Assembly: GCA_025450315.1 (NCBI GenBank)
Contig: JANWHQ010000023.1
Coordinates: forward strand, 1 to 43,273
Source of the DNA: Caulobacteraceae bacterium
Lineage (GTDB): Bacteria; Pseudomonadota; Alphaproteobacteria; Caulobacterales; Caulobacteraceae
Length of the DNA: 43,273 bases
Direction of reading: 5' to 3'
The notes beneath the pieces were generated by a model. The model was not told the DNA's origin. It made no database searches and saw nothing but the letters and a program-made list of their open reading frames with translations. Positions 8,208 to 15,854 of this stretch are shown here, in pieces. The translations under genes and the position numbers were made by a program. Numbering within the stretch: position 1 is the first letter of the stretch; the number at the start of each line of letters is the position of its first letter.

Positions 8208-10409
8208 TCACCCCGCCCACGGCTCGTGCGCGGCCTTCTGGTCCTGGGTCTGGTGGGCCCGGTGGATCAGATAGCTGCGGATGTCGGAGGCGTCGTCGTG
8301 GTTGATCACCGGCGCCCATGAGACCATGCCCTGGTCCTTCAGGATGCCGCCCAGCACCACGTCGTAATAGCTGTCCGACGCCAGCAGCTGCGAGTAGCGC
8401 AGGTCGGGGGTGATGCCGCCCGACACCGCCGCGTCGCCGTGGCAGGCCGAGCAGTATTTGATGAACAGCTTGAAGCCGTGGCTGATCTGCAGGGCCGTGG
8501 CCTCGTCCGGCGGCGGATTCAGCACTCTGGGCGCGCTGGTGGGCAGCGGCGGCAGCTTGGCCGTCCCGCCCAGCTTGAACACCAGGATGCGGCTGATGTT
8601 CCTGGTGTTGCCGGACTTCAGCGAAAGGATCCCGGGCACCAGCGCGTAGGTGCCGCCCCAGCCGGACAGCACCGCGACATACTGGTCGGCGCCGACGGTG
8701 TAGGTCACCGGCCCGGCCATCACCGGGCTCTGGGCGTCGAACGACCAGACCTTGGTCCCGTTGTCGGCGCGGTAGGCGGCGAATTCGCCGGTGGCGTTGC
8801 CTTCGAAGATCAGGTTCCCCGCGGTGGAAACGATGCCGCCGTTCCAGGGGCCCTTGAGGCCGGCGCGCCAGACTTCCTTCTGATGGACGGGGTCCCAGGC
8901 CGAGATGTGGCCCTGCAGGCTATCCATCACCTGGGCCTTCACCTTGGGGTCCTGCGGCATGGAGGTGGTGACGAAGTCCAGCCCCATGTTGGTGCCCATG
9001 GGGCTGTGCTTGAAGGCAGGATCGGCCTTGTAGGTGAAGCCCACCTCCTGCACCGGGATGTAGACCAGGCCGGTCTTGGGATCGAAGGACATCGGCATCC
9101 AGCTGTGGGCGCCGTGGGGGCTGGGCGAGCCCTGCCAGGTCTTGCCGGTCTCCGAATAGCGGGCCGCCGGGTTCTCGATGGGCCGGCCGGTCTTCGGGTC
9201 GATGCCCTTGGCCCAGGTCTCGGGCGCGAAGGGCTGGGCCGAGATCAGCTTCCCGTTGGTGCGGTCGAGCACATAGAAGAAGCCGTTCTTGGGCGCCTGC
9301 ATCAGCACCTTGCGCGGCTGGCCGTCGATGGTCAGGTCGGCCAGGATCATCTGCTGGGTGGCCGAGTAGTCCCACTCGTCGCCCGGGTTCAACTGGTAGT
9401 GCCAGACGTACTGGCCGGTGTCGGGCTTCACCGCCACGATCGAAGTGACGAACAGGTCGTCGGTGCGCCGTGGGCTGCGGATGTGCTTGTTCCAGGGATC
9501 GCCGTTGTCGGTGCCGAAGATCAAGAGGTCCTGCTCGGGATCGTAGACGATGGAATCCCACACCGTGCCGCCGCCGCCCCAGGTCCACCACCTGCCGCTC
9601 CAGGTCTTGAGCGCCAGCTTCCTCAGCGCCTGGTCCGAGGCCGCATGGTCGGGCTTCGCCGGGTTTCCGGGCACGGTGTAGAAGCGCCAGACCAGCTTGC
9701 CGGTGTCGGCGTCATAGGCCGAGACATAGCCGCGGACGTTGAACTCGGCGCCCGAGTTGCCGATCAGCACCTTCCCCTTCACCACGCGCGGCGCGCCGGT
9801 GATGGTCTGCGGCTTTGAGGGATCGGTGGTCTGCACCTGCCAGGCGACGTTGCCGGTCCTGGCGTCCAGCGCCACCAGCCGCCCGTCCAGCGTGCCGACG
9901 TAGACCTTGCCCTTCCACACCGCGACGCCGCGGTTGACCACGTCGCAGCAGGCCTTGGGCCCCCAGGAGCCGTCGACCTTGGGATCGTAGGCCCAGAGCA
10001 GGGCGCCGGTGCGCGCGTCCAGCGCCTTGACCTTCGACCAGGCGGTGGAGACGTACATCACCCCGTCCACCACGATGGGCGTGGCCTCCTGGCCGCGGGC
10101 GGTGTCGAGGTCGTAGGACCAGGTCAGGCCCAGCTGGCCGGCGTTCTGGTCGTTGATCTGGGCGAGCGGGCTGAAGCGCTGTTCGTTGTAGGTTCGCCCG
10201 TAGGTCATCCAGTTTCCGGGCTCGCTATCGGCCGCCAGGAGGCGCGCGCCGTCGACGTCGGCGGCACCGCGCTGGACCGCCGGCTGGGTCTGGCTCTGGC
10301 CGAGAGAGAAGGCCGGTCCGCCGCCCTGGTTGTGCTGCTTGGGTTCCCCGCAGGCGGCCAGCGCCGCCAGAGCTCCGGCCAAGGCCAGAGCACGCCACAG
10401 TCCACGCAT
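8208..10409 (-). CDS. PQQ-dependent quinohemoprotein alcohol dehydrogenase (lipoprotein)
   Basis: A 733-residue type II quinohemoprotein. It oxidises primary or aromatic alcohols with PQQ and passes electrons to a fused C-terminal cytochrome c. The eight-bladed PQQ propeller holds the rare vicinal disulfide (GPKACCDVVNRG), GTDNGDPWN, and the active site PGDEWDYSATQQM. The heme site CSACHG lies about 75 residues from the C-terminus, with a candidate axial Met in GMVSW. The N-terminus ends in LAALAAC, a lipobox, so it is probably membrane-anchored. The residue two after the catalytic Asp of WDY is Ser, not the Asp typical of lanthanide-dependent forms, which suggests a calcium enzyme. The ATG at 10409 follows GGGAGGGCTC. 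No PQQ biosynthesis genes are visible. Confidence 0.93.
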   Translation of the reverse strand: MRGLWRALALAGALAALAACGEPKQHNQGGGPAFSLGQSQTQPAVQRGAADVDGARLLAADSEPGNWMTYGRTYNEQRFSPLAQINDQNAGQLGLTWSYDLDTARGQEATPIVVDGVMYVSTAWSKVKALDARTGALLWAYDPKVDGSWGPKACCDVVNRGVAVWKGKVYVGTLDGRLVALDARTGNVAWQVQTTDPSKPQTITGAPRVVKGKVLIGNSGAEFNVRGYVSAYDADTGKLVWRFYTVPGNPAKPDHAASDQALRKLALKTWSGRWWTWGGGGTVWDSIVYDPEQDLLIFGTDNGDPWNKHIRSPRRTDDLFVTSIVAVKPDTGQYVWHYQLNPGDEWDYSATQQMILADLTIDGQPRKVLMQAPKNGFFYVLDRTNGKLISAQPFAPETWAKGIDPKTGRPIENPAARYSETGKTWQGSPSPHGAHSWMPMSFDPKTGLVYIPVQEVGFTYKADPAFKHSPMGTNMGLDFVTTSMPQDPKVKAQVMDSLQGHISAWDPVHQKEVWRAGLKGPWNGGIVSTAGNLIFEGNATGEFAAYRADNGTKVWSFDAQSPVMAGPVTYTVGADQYVAVLSGWGGTYALVPGILSLKSGNTRNISRILVFKLGGTAKLPPLPTSAPRVLNPPPDEATALQISHGFKLFIKYCSACHGDAAVSGGITPDLRYSQLLASDSYYDVVLGGILKDQGMVSWAPVINHDDASDIRSYLIHRAHQTQDQKAAHEPWAG

Positions 10410-10490
10410 GAGCCCTCCCGCCAAGCTGCTGCGAGCTTCGCTGACGGCACCGTAAGGCGCCCTGACTGAGGGTGTCTACGGTGGGTATCG

Positions 10491-10602
10491 TGCGTGGTCC
10501 GAGACGCCGGCTGCGCCGGCTCCTCACCATGACGAGCTCAATGCCCGCACAGACGGCGTCATCCTGAGGAGCGGCCGCGAGGCCGCGTCTCGAAGGACGC
10601 AG
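10491..10602. repeat. Long inverted-repeat intergenic element
   Basis: Two arms of about 44 bases face each other: the left runs TGCGTGGTCCGAGACG...CTCACCATGACG and the right runs CGTCATCCTGAGGAGC...CGTCTCGAAGGACGCA. The arms match except for a few positions in the G/C core, and each core is itself a palindrome (GCCGGC..., CGGCCGCGAGGCCG). Motifs of the form TCATCCTGAGGAGC...TCTCGAAGGACGC are widespread in Caulobacter-like and rhizobial intergenic DNA (from memory). It ends directly before the cyclopropane synthase stop codon. Confidence 0.75.
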
Positions 10603-10605
10603 GGC

Positions 10606-11820
10606 CTACGGCGCCCCCAGGGTCAGCTGCACCACGTCCGTCCGGCCGGTGACGAAGCCGGCGCGGCAGTAGCTCAGGTAATAGTGCCAGAGCCTGCGGA
10701 AGCGCTCGTCGAAGCCGAGCGGGGTGATGTCGCGCCAGGCCTTCTGGAAGCGCTCGGCCCATTCCTGCAGGGTGCGGGCGTAGTCGGGGCCGAAGCGGTC
10801 CAGGCTCCTCCAGTCCAGCCCCGCCCGGTCGGCCTCCTGCCGCAGCCGGGCCTCGGACGGCAGCATGCCGCCGGGGAAGACGTAGCGCTGGATGAAATCC
10901 ACGTGGGCGCGGTAGCCGGCGAACAGGTCGTCGCGGATGGTGATGATCTGCAGGCCGGCGCGGCCGCCGCCCTTCAGCACCTCGCGGATCTTGTCGAAAT
11001 AGGCCGGCCAGTAGCGCTCGCCCACCGCCTCGAACATCTCGATCGAGGCCACCCGGTCGAAGGCGCCGGTCACGTCGCGGTAGTCCACCAGCCGGATGTC
11101 GGCCTTCTCGGCCAGGCCCTTCTCGAACATCCGCCGGCGGGCGAACTCGAACTGCGAGGGCGAGATGGTGACGCCGGTCACCCGGGCGCCGACGTCCTTG
11201 GCGGCGAACTCGGCGAAGCCGCCCCAGCCGCAGCCGATCTCCAGCACGTGGTGGTCCGGCCCGAGCTCCAGCCGGCGCGCCAAGGCGGCGTACTTGTTGG
11301 TCTGGGCCTCCTCCAGCGGCTGGCCCGCGCGCTCGTAAAGGGCCGAGGAATAGCTGAGGGTCGGGTCCAGCCACTTCTCGTAGAAGGCGTTGCCCAGGTC
11401 GTAGTGGGCCTCGATGTTGCGCCTGGAGCCGGCCTTGGTGTTGGCGTTCAGGGCGTGGCCGACGGCATGCGCCAGCGTCAGCAACGGGTTGCCCTTGATG
11501 GCGTCGGTAAGCCGGTCGAAGTTCAGCGACAGGGCTTCCAGAAGCGCGTGCAGGTCGGGCGTGTCCCATTCGCCGGCCATGTAGCCCTCGGCGAAGCCGA
11601 CGCCGGCGCCGGACAGCACCCGCTTCAGGCCGCGGTAGTCCTTGACCTCGAGCCGCGCCTCGGGCCCCGGCTCGGAGCCGCCGATACGGACGCGCTGGCC
11701 CGAGGGCAAGGCCACGTCAAGACCCCCGAACAGCCAGTTGCGCGCCGCCAGATCCAGCACCATGCGCACCCCGCGCGGAGTGTCCAAAGGCGATCCGGCG
11801 ATGGGCTCCAAGACGGCCAT
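10606..11820 (-). CDS. cfa: Cyclopropane-fatty-acyl-phospholipid synthase family methyltransferase
   Basis: 404 residues of the CFA synthase family, which transfers a methylene or methyl group from SAM to double bonds of membrane acyl chains. The substrate-binding N-terminal region is followed by AHYDLGNAFYEKWLDPTLSYS, the SAM site VLEIGCGWGGFAEFAA, VTGVTISPSQFEFAR and IEMFEAVGERYWPAYF, then YVFPGGMLP. It is the last gene of the rpoE-chrR-DUF2177 operon (38 bases after DUF2177). In Rhodobacter, RpoE/ChrR-controlled CFA-like genes help cells survive singlet oxygen and some make methylated furan fatty acids. Whether this copy makes cyclopropane or a methyl branch cannot be told. Confidence 0.92.
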   Translation of the reverse strand: MAVLEPIAGSPLDTPRGVRMVLDLAARNWLFGGLDVALPSGQRVRIGGSEPGPEARLEVKDYRGLKRVLSGAGVGFAEGYMAGEWDTPDLHALLEALSLNFDRLTDAIKGNPLLTLAHAVGHALNANTKAGSRRNIEAHYDLGNAFYEKWLDPTLSYSSALYERAGQPLEEAQTNKYAALARRLELGPDHHVLEIGCGWGGFAEFAAKDVGARVTGVTISPSQFEFARRRMFEKGLAEKADIRLVDYRDVTGAFDRVASIEMFEAVGERYWPAYFDKIREVLKGGGRAGLQIITIRDDLFAGYRAHVDFIQRYVFPGGMLPSEARLRQEADRAGLDWRSLDRFGPDYARTLQEWAERFQKAWRDITPLGFDERFRRLWHYYLSYCRAGFVTGRTDVVQLTLGAP

Positions 11821-11858
11821 GCCCTAGCTGTAAGTCACTCGTAAGCTTGGGCCAAGTC

Positions 11859-12266
11859 TCATGGTTTATCGAGCGCTCCGGCGGCGATGCAGCCCGCCAG
11901 GGCGGCCACGCCGGTGATCGCCGCGCCCCAGGCCATGTCGAGGAGGCTGAGCCGGGTGGACCAGAGCTTCAGGGTCGCCTGGTTGGTCAGGTCGTAGACG
12001 CCGTAGGCCACGAGGCCCAGCAGGGCGCCCCAGCCCAGCGCCGCCAGCGGCCGTCCCACCCTCAGGCCCGGCGCGATGGCGAAGGCGCAGACGCCGACGC
12101 CGTAGAGCAGGTAGAAGACGATCGCGGGCCGAAGATCCGGCTTGTCGGCCAGCAGGGGCCCGATCGCCGGCCGGTAGAGTCGGGGTCCGGTCAGGCTCAG
12201 CCAGGCCAGGTCCCCGGCGACGAAGACGACCATGGCGGCGAGGTATCCGGCGATCCATCGGGTCAT
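11859..12266 (-). CDS. DUF2177 family membrane protein
   Basis: 135 residues with four predicted membrane segments: IAGYLAAMVVFVAGDLAWLS, AIVFYLLYGVGVCAFAI, ALGWGALLGLVAYGVYDLTN and a final WGAAITGVAALAGCIAAG. The family hallmark YGVYDLTNQATLKLW is present. Its function is unknown, but homologues repeatedly sit with COG2907, DUF1365 and CFA-synthase genes under RpoE-like control. That suggests a part in membrane-lipid remodelling. The ATG at 12266 is 11 bases after the chrR stop; a longer frame to 12362 lies inside chrR and is rejected. Confidence 0.88.
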   Translation of the reverse strand: MTRWIAGYLAAMVVFVAGDLAWLSLTGPRLYRPAIGPLLADKPDLRPAIVFYLLYGVGVCAFAIAPGLRVGRPLAALGWGALLGLVAYGVYDLTNQATLKLWSTRLSLLDMAWGAAITGVAALAGCIAAGALDKP

Positions 12267-12277
12267 GCGACGGGCTC

Positions 12278-12907
12278 CTAGACGCCGGCCACGGGCTGCA
12301 GCACCCGGCCGATCAGGCTGTGCATCCGCAGCCGGCCCTGGGTGGAGATCAGGCACAGGCAAGCCTCGCCAGCCTCGGCCAGCGGCTCGTGCACCAGCTC
12401 CTCGTCGCCGCAGGCGAAGTCGCCCGCGCCATAGCGGCCAGTGGCGTCCGAGAAGGCGCCTTCCAGCACGCAGACATATTCGGCGCCCTGGTGCCCGTGA
12501 CGGGGCAACCGCCGGCCCGGCGAGGTGTGCAGCAGATAGGTGTTGAACCGCGAGCGGCCCTCAGGCTCCAGCCGCCGCAGCCACAGGCCCGGCGCCAGCC
12601 AGCGGCGCGGGCCGAGACGCTCGCCCGCCAGCAGCTCGGGCAGGCCGACCTCGATGGGCGCGCGCAAATCCGGCCGTTCCGGGGCCTCGATGCGGGCCAG
12701 CGCCCGCGCCAGGGCGTCGTCCGCCCTCGGCGCGGCGGGGAGGGCGGCCATCAGGACCCCCCCCACCGCCTCCAGCCGGGCCGTCTCGCCTCGGCAATCG
12801 GGGCAGGCGCCGAGGTGCGCCTTCAGCACCAGGGCCGGGCCGTGCTCCAGCCGGCCGGCGGCGAAGTCCAGCAGCAGCTCCTCGGAGGGATGGTGCGCGA
12901 GGCTCAT
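12278..12907 (-). CDS. chrR: Zinc-binding cupin anti-sigma factor ChrR
   Basis: 209 residues matching Rhodobacter ChrR almost position for position. The N-terminal anti-sigma domain has the zinc ligands His6, His31, Cys35 and Cys38 (HLGACPDC). The C-terminal cupin domain has His137, His139, Glu143 and His173 (RHGHQGAEY, VHEPL), spaced exactly as the second metal site of ChrR. It is predicted to hold RpoE inactive until singlet oxygen or related oxidants release it. Its ATG overlaps the rpoE stop (ATGA), giving translational coupling and balanced amounts. All metal ligands are intact, so it should be functional. Confidence 0.95.
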   Translation of the reverse strand: MSLAHHPSEELLLDFAAGRLEHGPALVLKAHLGACPDCRGETARLEAVGGVLMAALPAAPRADDALARALARIEAPERPDLRAPIEVGLPELLAGERLGPRRWLAPGLWLRRLEPEGRSRFNTYLLHTSPGRRLPRHGHQGAEYVCVLEGAFSDATGRYGAGDFACGDEELVHEPLAEAGEACLCLISTQGRLRMHSLIGRVLQPVAGV

Positions 12908-13458
12908 CTGAGGTCCTCCAGCAAGGCGCGCAGCCGCGTCATGGCCAGGCGCAGGCGCGACTTCACCGTGCCCAGCGGCAGGCCAAGGGACTCGGCGATG
13001 GCCGAATGGGGCGCCTCGGAAAAGAACGAGAGGCGGATCACTTCCAGCTGCTCGGGCGGCAGGCTGCCCAGGGCCTGGCGGACGCGGCCCTCCTGCTGCG
13101 AGCCCAAGATCAGCGCGTCGGCCAGGGGCGAGGGGTCGGCTTCGTCGTCGGGCGGCGGCGGCCGGCGCTCGCGGCGCAGGGCGTCGATCCTGAGGTTGCG
13201 GGCGATGGTGAAGATCCAGGTCGAGGCCGAGGCGCGGGCCGGATCGAACTGTCCGGCCTTGCGCCAGACGGCCAGCAGGGTGTCCTGGGCCAGCTCCTCG
13301 GCGGCGGCGTCGGCCGCGCCGAGCCTCAGGCCGTAGCTCTTCACCCGCGGGGCGAAGTGCTGGAACAGTTCGGCGAAGGCCGCGCGATCGGCGTCGGCGG
13401 CGATGCGGGCGATCAGGGCGCCGAAGTCCTGCCCGGGCGCACTCGCGGGCCGTCTCAC
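12904..13458 (-). CDS. rpoE: ECF sigma factor RpoE (ECF11, ChrR-controlled)
   Basis: 184 residues. Region 2 is AAFAELFQHFAPRVKSYGLRL...EELAQDTLLAVW; region 4 is LPPEQLEVIRLSFFSEAPHS followed by LGLPLGTVKSRLRLAMTRLR. The open frame runs back to an ATG at 13542, but three facts favour the GTG at 13458. A GGGAGG site lies eight bases upstream of it. The shortened N-terminus matches Rhodobacter RpoE length. A strong RpoE-type promoter at 13547-13576 would start transcription at about 13540, on top of the ATG. It heads the operon rpoE-chrR-DUF2177-cfa and is probably self-activating. Confidence 0.93.
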   Translation of the reverse strand: MRRPASAPGQDFGALIARIAADADRAAFAELFQHFAPRVKSYGLRLGAADAAAEELAQDTLLAVWRKAGQFDPARASASTWIFTIARNLRIDALRRERRPPPPDDEADPSPLADALILGSQQEGRVRQALGSLPPEQLEVIRLSFFSEAPHSAIAESLGLPLGTVKSRLRLAMTRLRALLEDLR

Positions 13459-13546
13459 GCCGCCCGCCTCCCACCGCGCGGGGGAGCTGCGGCGCAAGGG
13501 CCTCGGGCTCGGGGTCTGGCTCCAGACATGGACCGCGCTCATGCCC

Positions 13547-13576
13547 CTGTTACGCAGCCGCGGCCCGGACGGATCA
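13547..13576 (-). promoter_or_regulatory. RpoE-type promoter for rpoE-chrR operon
   Basis: On the minus strand TGATCC (13576-13571), an 18-base spacer, then TAACAG (13552-13547). This fits the RpoE consensus known from Rhodobacter (TGATCC, then a TA-rich -10). Transcription would begin near 13540, leaving about 80 bases of leader before the GTG at 13458. A twin promoter faces the other way 36 bases off. Confidence 0.72.
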
Positions 13577-13612
13577 CTCGGCCGGATCGCTGGCCGCCCA
13601 GGCGGGGGCCGG

Positions 13613-13642
13613 TGATCCGCCCCGTCCGCCGCTCCGTAGAAG
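13613..13642 (+). promoter_or_regulatory. RpoE-type promoter for FAD oxidoreductase-DUF1365 operon
   Basis: TGATCC (13613-13618), an 18-base spacer, then TAGAAG (13637-13642), the same architecture and spacing as the divergent rpoE promoter. The predicted start of transcription near 13649 is about 60 bases upstream of the oxidoreductase start. This ties the right-hand operon to the RpoE regulon. Confidence 0.72.
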
Positions 13643-13709
13643 CCTAGGTCAGCGCCGGACGCCTGGCCAGGGCGGCGCGGCAGGCGGGGGCGAAGGGATG
13701 GAGCATCGG

Positions 13710-15050
13710 ATGGACAGGCCGTCGGAGATCGCGGTGATCGGCCAGGGCATCGCGGGCATGTCCGCCGCGTGGCTGCTGAGCGAGCGGCGCCGGGTCACGG
13801 TCTACGAGGCCGAGGACCGCCTGGGCGGCCACAGCCACACCGTGCAGGCCGGCCCGACCCCGGTCGACATGGGCTTCATCGTCTACAACGAGCTCAACTA
13901 TCCCAACCTGGTGCAGCTGTTCCGACATCTGGGGGTCAAGACCCGCCCCACGGAGATGAGCTTCTCGGTCTCGCTCGACGACGGCGCGCTGGAATACGGC
14001 GCCAACACCCTGGTCAGCCTGTTCGCCCAGCCCAGCAACCTGGTCTCGCGCCGGTTTTGGTCGATGCTGCGCGACATCCTGCGCTTCTACGGCCATGCGC
14101 CGACCCATGCCTGCGCCCTGGGCGGCGAGCCGACCTCGCTCGGCGACTACCTCGGCGCCCACGGCTATGGCCGGGCCTTCCAGGAGGACCACCTGCTGCC
14201 CCAGGCGGCGGCGATCTGGTCGGCCTCCTGCGCGGCCATCCGCGAGTTCCCGGCCGAGGCCTTCATCCGCTTCTGCGAGAACCACGGCCTGCTCAAGGTG
14301 TTCGGCCGGCCGGTCTGGCGGACCGTCGAGGGCGGCAGCCGCGCCTACGTCGAGCGTCTGACCCAGCGCTTCGCCGACCGGGTGCGCCGGGGCGCGCCGG
14401 TGGTCCAGGTGCGGCGGACGGCCGGCGGAGTGTTGGTGCGGGACGCCGAGGGGGGCGAGGCCCGCTACGACCAGGTGGTCATCGCCGCCCATGCGGACCA
14501 GGCGCTGAGGATGCTGGCCGAGCCCACGCCCGACGAACGGAGCCTGCTCGGGGCCTTCCGCTACACCCGCAATCACGCGGTCCTGCACACCGACGCCCGG
14601 CTGATGCCGCGCCGGCGCGGGGTCTGGTCGGGCTGGAACTACCTCGGCCGGCGCACAGACAATGGGTCCGAGCGCGAACTCTGCGTCACCTACTGGATGA
14701 ACCGGCTCCAGGGCCTGGACGATCCGCGCCAGCTGTTTGTCACCCTCAACCCCGTGCGCACCCCGGCGCCCGGCTCGATCCTGCGCAGCGAGATCTACGA
14801 GCATCCGCTGTTCGACGCCGAGGCGGTGAAGGCCCAGCGGCGGCTCTGGGAGCTGCAGGGTCGGGGCGGGGTCTGGTTTTGCGGCGCCTACTTCGGCGCG
14901 GGATTCCACGAGGACGGGCTGCAGGCGGGCCTGGCCGTCGCCGAGGCCCTGGGCGGCGTGCGCCGGCCCTGGCGGGTCGAGGGCGAATCCGGCCGCATCC
15001 ATCTCGGGCCCGCCCGCGCGGCCCCGCCCAGCCTGGAGCCCGCGGCGTGA
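13710..15050 (+). CDS. FAD-dependent amine-oxidase-like oxidoreductase (COG2907)
   Basis: 446 residues. The N-terminal dinucleotide fold IAVIGQGIAGMSAAWLLSE is followed by VYEAEDRLGGHSHTV, and a late FAD contact near WFCGAYFGAGFHEDGLQAGL lies at the C-terminus. This is the COG2907 group of flavoproteins found beside DUF1365 and CFA synthases. In furan-fatty-acid producers related operon genes desaturate or oxygenate methylated acyl chains, but assigning that here is inference. The ATG at 13710 has GGAG six bases upstream; an in-frame ATG at 13698 adds four residues. The stop overlaps the next gene (GTGA). Confidence 0.88.
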   Translation: MDRPSEIAVIGQGIAGMSAAWLLSERRRVTVYEAEDRLGGHSHTVQAGPTPVDMGFIVYNELNYPNLVQLFRHLGVKTRPTEMSFSVSLDDGALEYGANTLVSLFAQPSNLVSRRFWSMLRDILRFYGHAPTHACALGGEPTSLGDYLGAHGYGRAFQEDHLLPQAAAIWSASCAAIREFPAEAFIRFCENHGLLKVFGRPVWRTVEGGSRAYVERLTQRFADRVRRGAPVVQVRRTAGGVLVRDAEGGEARYDQVVIAAHADQALRMLAEPTPDERSLLGAFRYTRNHAVLHTDARLMPRRRGVWSGWNYLGRRTDNGSERELCVTYWMNRLQGLDDPRQLFVTLNPVRTPAPGSILRSEIYEHPLFDAEAVKAQRRLWELQGRGGVWFCGAYFGAGFHEDGLQAGLAVAEALGGVRRPWRVEGESGRIHLGPARAAPPSLEPAA

Positions 15051-15844
15051 GCGGGTGGGCTTCGGGGCTCTATCAGGGTCTGGTGATCCACCAGCGGCTG
15101 CGGCCGCGGCGCCATCGGCTGCGCTATCGCATCTTCCAGATGCTGCTCGACCTGGACGAGCTGGACGCCCTGGACGCCGGGCTCCGGCTGTTCGGCCACA
15201 ACCGCCCGGCGCTCGTGGGCTTCCACGACCGCGACCACGGCCCAGGCGACGGGCGGCCCCTGCGCGCCTATGTGGAGGGTCAGCTGGCCCGGGCCGGGAT
15301 CGACCTGGAGGGCGGGCCGATCCGGCTGCTCTGCATGCCCCGGGTGCTGGGCCAGGCGTTCAACCCGCTCAGCCTCTATTTCTGCCACCATCGGTCGGGC
15401 GCGCTGCAAGCCATCCTCTATGAGGTCAACAACACCTTCGGCCAGCGCCACAGCTATCTGATCCCGGTCGAGGACGGCGCGGACGGCCTCGTGCGCCAGG
15501 CCTGCGACAAGGCCTTCTACGTCTCGCCGCTGCAGGACATGGCGATGACCTACGCCTTCGCCGTCCGCCCGCCCACGGACGCGCTGTTCGTCGCCGTCGA
15601 CAGCTCCGACGGCGCCGGCCCGATGCTGCACGCCGCCTTCTGCGCCCGGCGCGCCGAGCTCTCCGACGCGGCGATCCTCAAGGCCTTCCTGGGCGCGCCG
15701 CTCCTGATGCTGAAGGTGCTGGCGGGCATCCATTGGGAGGCGCTGCGCATCTGGCTGAAAGGGGGCCGGTTCCATGCCCGACCGGCCCTGCTGGACGAGG
15801 CGGTGACGGTGGTCGGGCCGAGCCGCCTCCGCCGCGCGGCCTAG
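15047..15844 (+). CDS. DUF1365 family protein
   Basis: 265 residues beginning with the GTG that overlaps the previous stop (GTGA at 15047-15050), so the two are translationally coupled. Family signatures are ASGLYQGLVIHQRLRPRRHRL, LCMPRVLGQAFNPLSLYFCH, LYEVNNTFGQRHSYL and KAFYVSPLQDM. DUF1365 proteins have no proven activity. They occur almost always with COG2907 and CFA-like methyltransferases, so an acyl-chain-modifying role is likely. The gene ends ten bases before the convergent MFS gene. Confidence 0.9.
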   Translation: MSGWASGLYQGLVIHQRLRPRRHRLRYRIFQMLLDLDELDALDAGLRLFGHNRPALVGFHDRDHGPGDGRPLRAYVEGQLARAGIDLEGGPIRLLCMPRVLGQAFNPLSLYFCHHRSGALQAILYEVNNTFGQRHSYLIPVEDGADGLVRQACDKAFYVSPLQDMAMTYAFAVRPPTDALFVAVDSSDGAGPMLHAAFCARRAELSDAAILKAFLGAPLLMLKVLAGIHWEALRIWLKGGRFHARPALLDEAVTVVGPSRLRRAA

Positions 15845-15854
15845 GGTCCGGAGA

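Noticed and set aside
9330..9400. Lanthanide-dependent assignment for the PQQ dehydrogenase
   Set aside because: The diagnostic extra Asp two residues after the catalytic Asp is replaced by Ser.
13459..13542. N-terminal 28-residue extension of RpoE from the ATG at 13542
   Set aside because: It would overlap the predicted transcription start, the residues look like antisense or leader translation, and a better GTG with GGGAGG lies at 13458.
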